NCBI GenBank assembly: GCA_002059205.1
Contig: MVCQ01000014.1
Span: 1-12,767 of the forward strand
Direction: 5' to 3'
DNA from: Candidatus Latescibacteria bacterium 4484_107
GTDB taxonomy: Bacteria; Latescibacterota; 4484-107
DNA: 12,767 bases
A program made the position numbers and the translations under genes. A model generated the notes under the pieces. It was not told where the DNA came from. It did not search any database and worked only from the letters and a program-made list of their open reading frames with translations. Positions 12,220 to 12,767 of the stretch are shown here, piece by piece (position 1 is the first letter of the stretch; each line of letters begins with the position of its first letter).

Positions 12220-12767
12220 TCCCGAAACACCCGCCTCCATCCATACGGAGCCGCGAGCAGCGCAAACAACACCGAAATCAGTATCCCACCCATCAGCACA
12301 TCGTTCAACCCTTGTCCATATGCCACCGCTAATGCGACTCCGCCCTGGGGAAGCAACGTCAGTCCAAGCCCATTTCGACGCGCTGTGGGCAGCTTCGTGA
12401 AAATTCGGGCGCCCATCCCGGTTCCGACTGTTTTCCCCAAAAAACGCAGAGAAAAGAACAACAGCCCCAACCCCAAAACGATCAGTCCATCTTTAGAACG
12501 TAGAAGAGACGCCGTCGGAAGCACCGCACCCATAAGCACCAAAAAAGTCCCTTCTGTGATCTCCTGCATCCGATCCATCGTTTCGAGCAGTTCAAGTCGC
12601 CTGGTAGTAGCATTGATCAGCCACACTCCGGCGATCATGCCGACGAAGACAGGAGGAAACCCCAACGCCCCCGCCACGCCCGCGCCGACCAATAAGATCC
12701 CCGCCAGGAGATAAACACGCTCGTGAAGAAGCCGCTCCTTGCTATTCGAAAAATCGGCCAGGCATCC
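12207..12767 (-). CDS. CPA-type antiporter-like membrane protein, C-terminal part
   Basis: The frame is open from the right window edge to TAA 12209-12207, giving 186 residues of a longer protein; the apparent TTG start at 12692 is internal. Hydrophobic segments include RVYLLAGILLVGAGVAGALG and PPVFVGMIAGVWLI. The cytoplasmic loop RRLELLETMDRMQEITEGTF resembles the stretch between transport helices of sodium/proton exchangers, and the closing motif GLGLTLLPQGGVALAVAYGQ is typical of the CPA superfamily. It probably forms a two-gene unit with the related gene downstream on the same strand. Which ion it moves cannot be told. The N-terminal half and any promoter lie outside the window. Confidence 0.75.
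   Translation of the reverse strand, partial: GCLADFSNSKERLLHERVYLLAGILLVGAGVAGALGFPPVFVGMIAGVWLINATTRRLELLETMDRMQEITEGTFLVLMGAVLPTASLLRSKDGLIVLGLGLLFFSLRFLGKTVGTGMGARIFTKLPTARRNGLGLTLLPQGGVALAVAYGQGLNDVLMGGILISVLFALLAAPYGWRRVFRETET

Overview
The window is bacterial and almost entirely coded on the minus strand. Only rsmD reads rightwards. It looks like an FCB-superphylum or related candidate-phylum lineage (Poribacteria, Latescibacteria or KSB1-like). The main reason is that two exported proteins, an octaheme cytochrome and a DUF362 protein, end in 'PNPFN' FlgD-like/type IX-like C-terminal sorting domains with the ASGVY-type motif typical of those groups. This placement is inference; there is no rRNA or other direct phylogenetic marker.

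Layout from left to right. Positions 1-802: a minus-strand cassette of a helical antitoxin-like protein, a PIN-domain ribonuclease-like toxin, and the first 25 codons of a third gene cut by the window edge. The three genes overlap by 11 and 4 bases. Positions 870-3337: housekeeping genes yhhQ-type queuosine precursor transporter, a Trm112-like zinc protein, a YbgC-type acyl-CoA thioesterase and accA. Positions 3338-3670: a divergent intergenic region with a good rightward sigma70-type promoter. Positions 3671-4231: rsmD, which converges on the next gene across a strong bidirectional terminator. Positions 4345-8718: three exported proteins, namely a DUF362 protein with a galactose-binding-like module and sorting tail, a small membrane-anchored discoidin-like protein with its own promoter, and an eight-heme c-type cytochrome with a sorting tail. 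Positions 8751-10808: an orphan ribbon-helix-helix antitoxin-like protein, an SbcD/Mre11-type nuclease without SbcC, and RidA. Positions 10872-12767: two tandem CPA-type cation/proton antiporter-like membrane proteins, the second truncated by the window end.

The most unusual feature is in the spacers. Many minus-strand genes end inside or next to a short, degenerate, strand-oriented tandem repeat. Most have 7-base units of the form (A/G)TGNNNN on the coding strand. The units differ from spacer to spacer (ATGAACA, ATGCAAA, ATGAGCA, GTGAAAC), but the design is shared, and five genes use a stop codon that lies in the repeat or at its first bases. Because 7 is not divisible by 3, successive units carrying TGA place stops, and ATG/GTG starts, in all three frames. 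Other spacers carry a 6-base unit, a 10-base unit arranged as an inverted repeat, CGCAAAG units, and a 33-base near-perfect palindrome. Several of these repeats are open in frame upstream of the true start and would create false N-terminal extensions, so starts here were chosen from ribosome binding sites and family boundaries.
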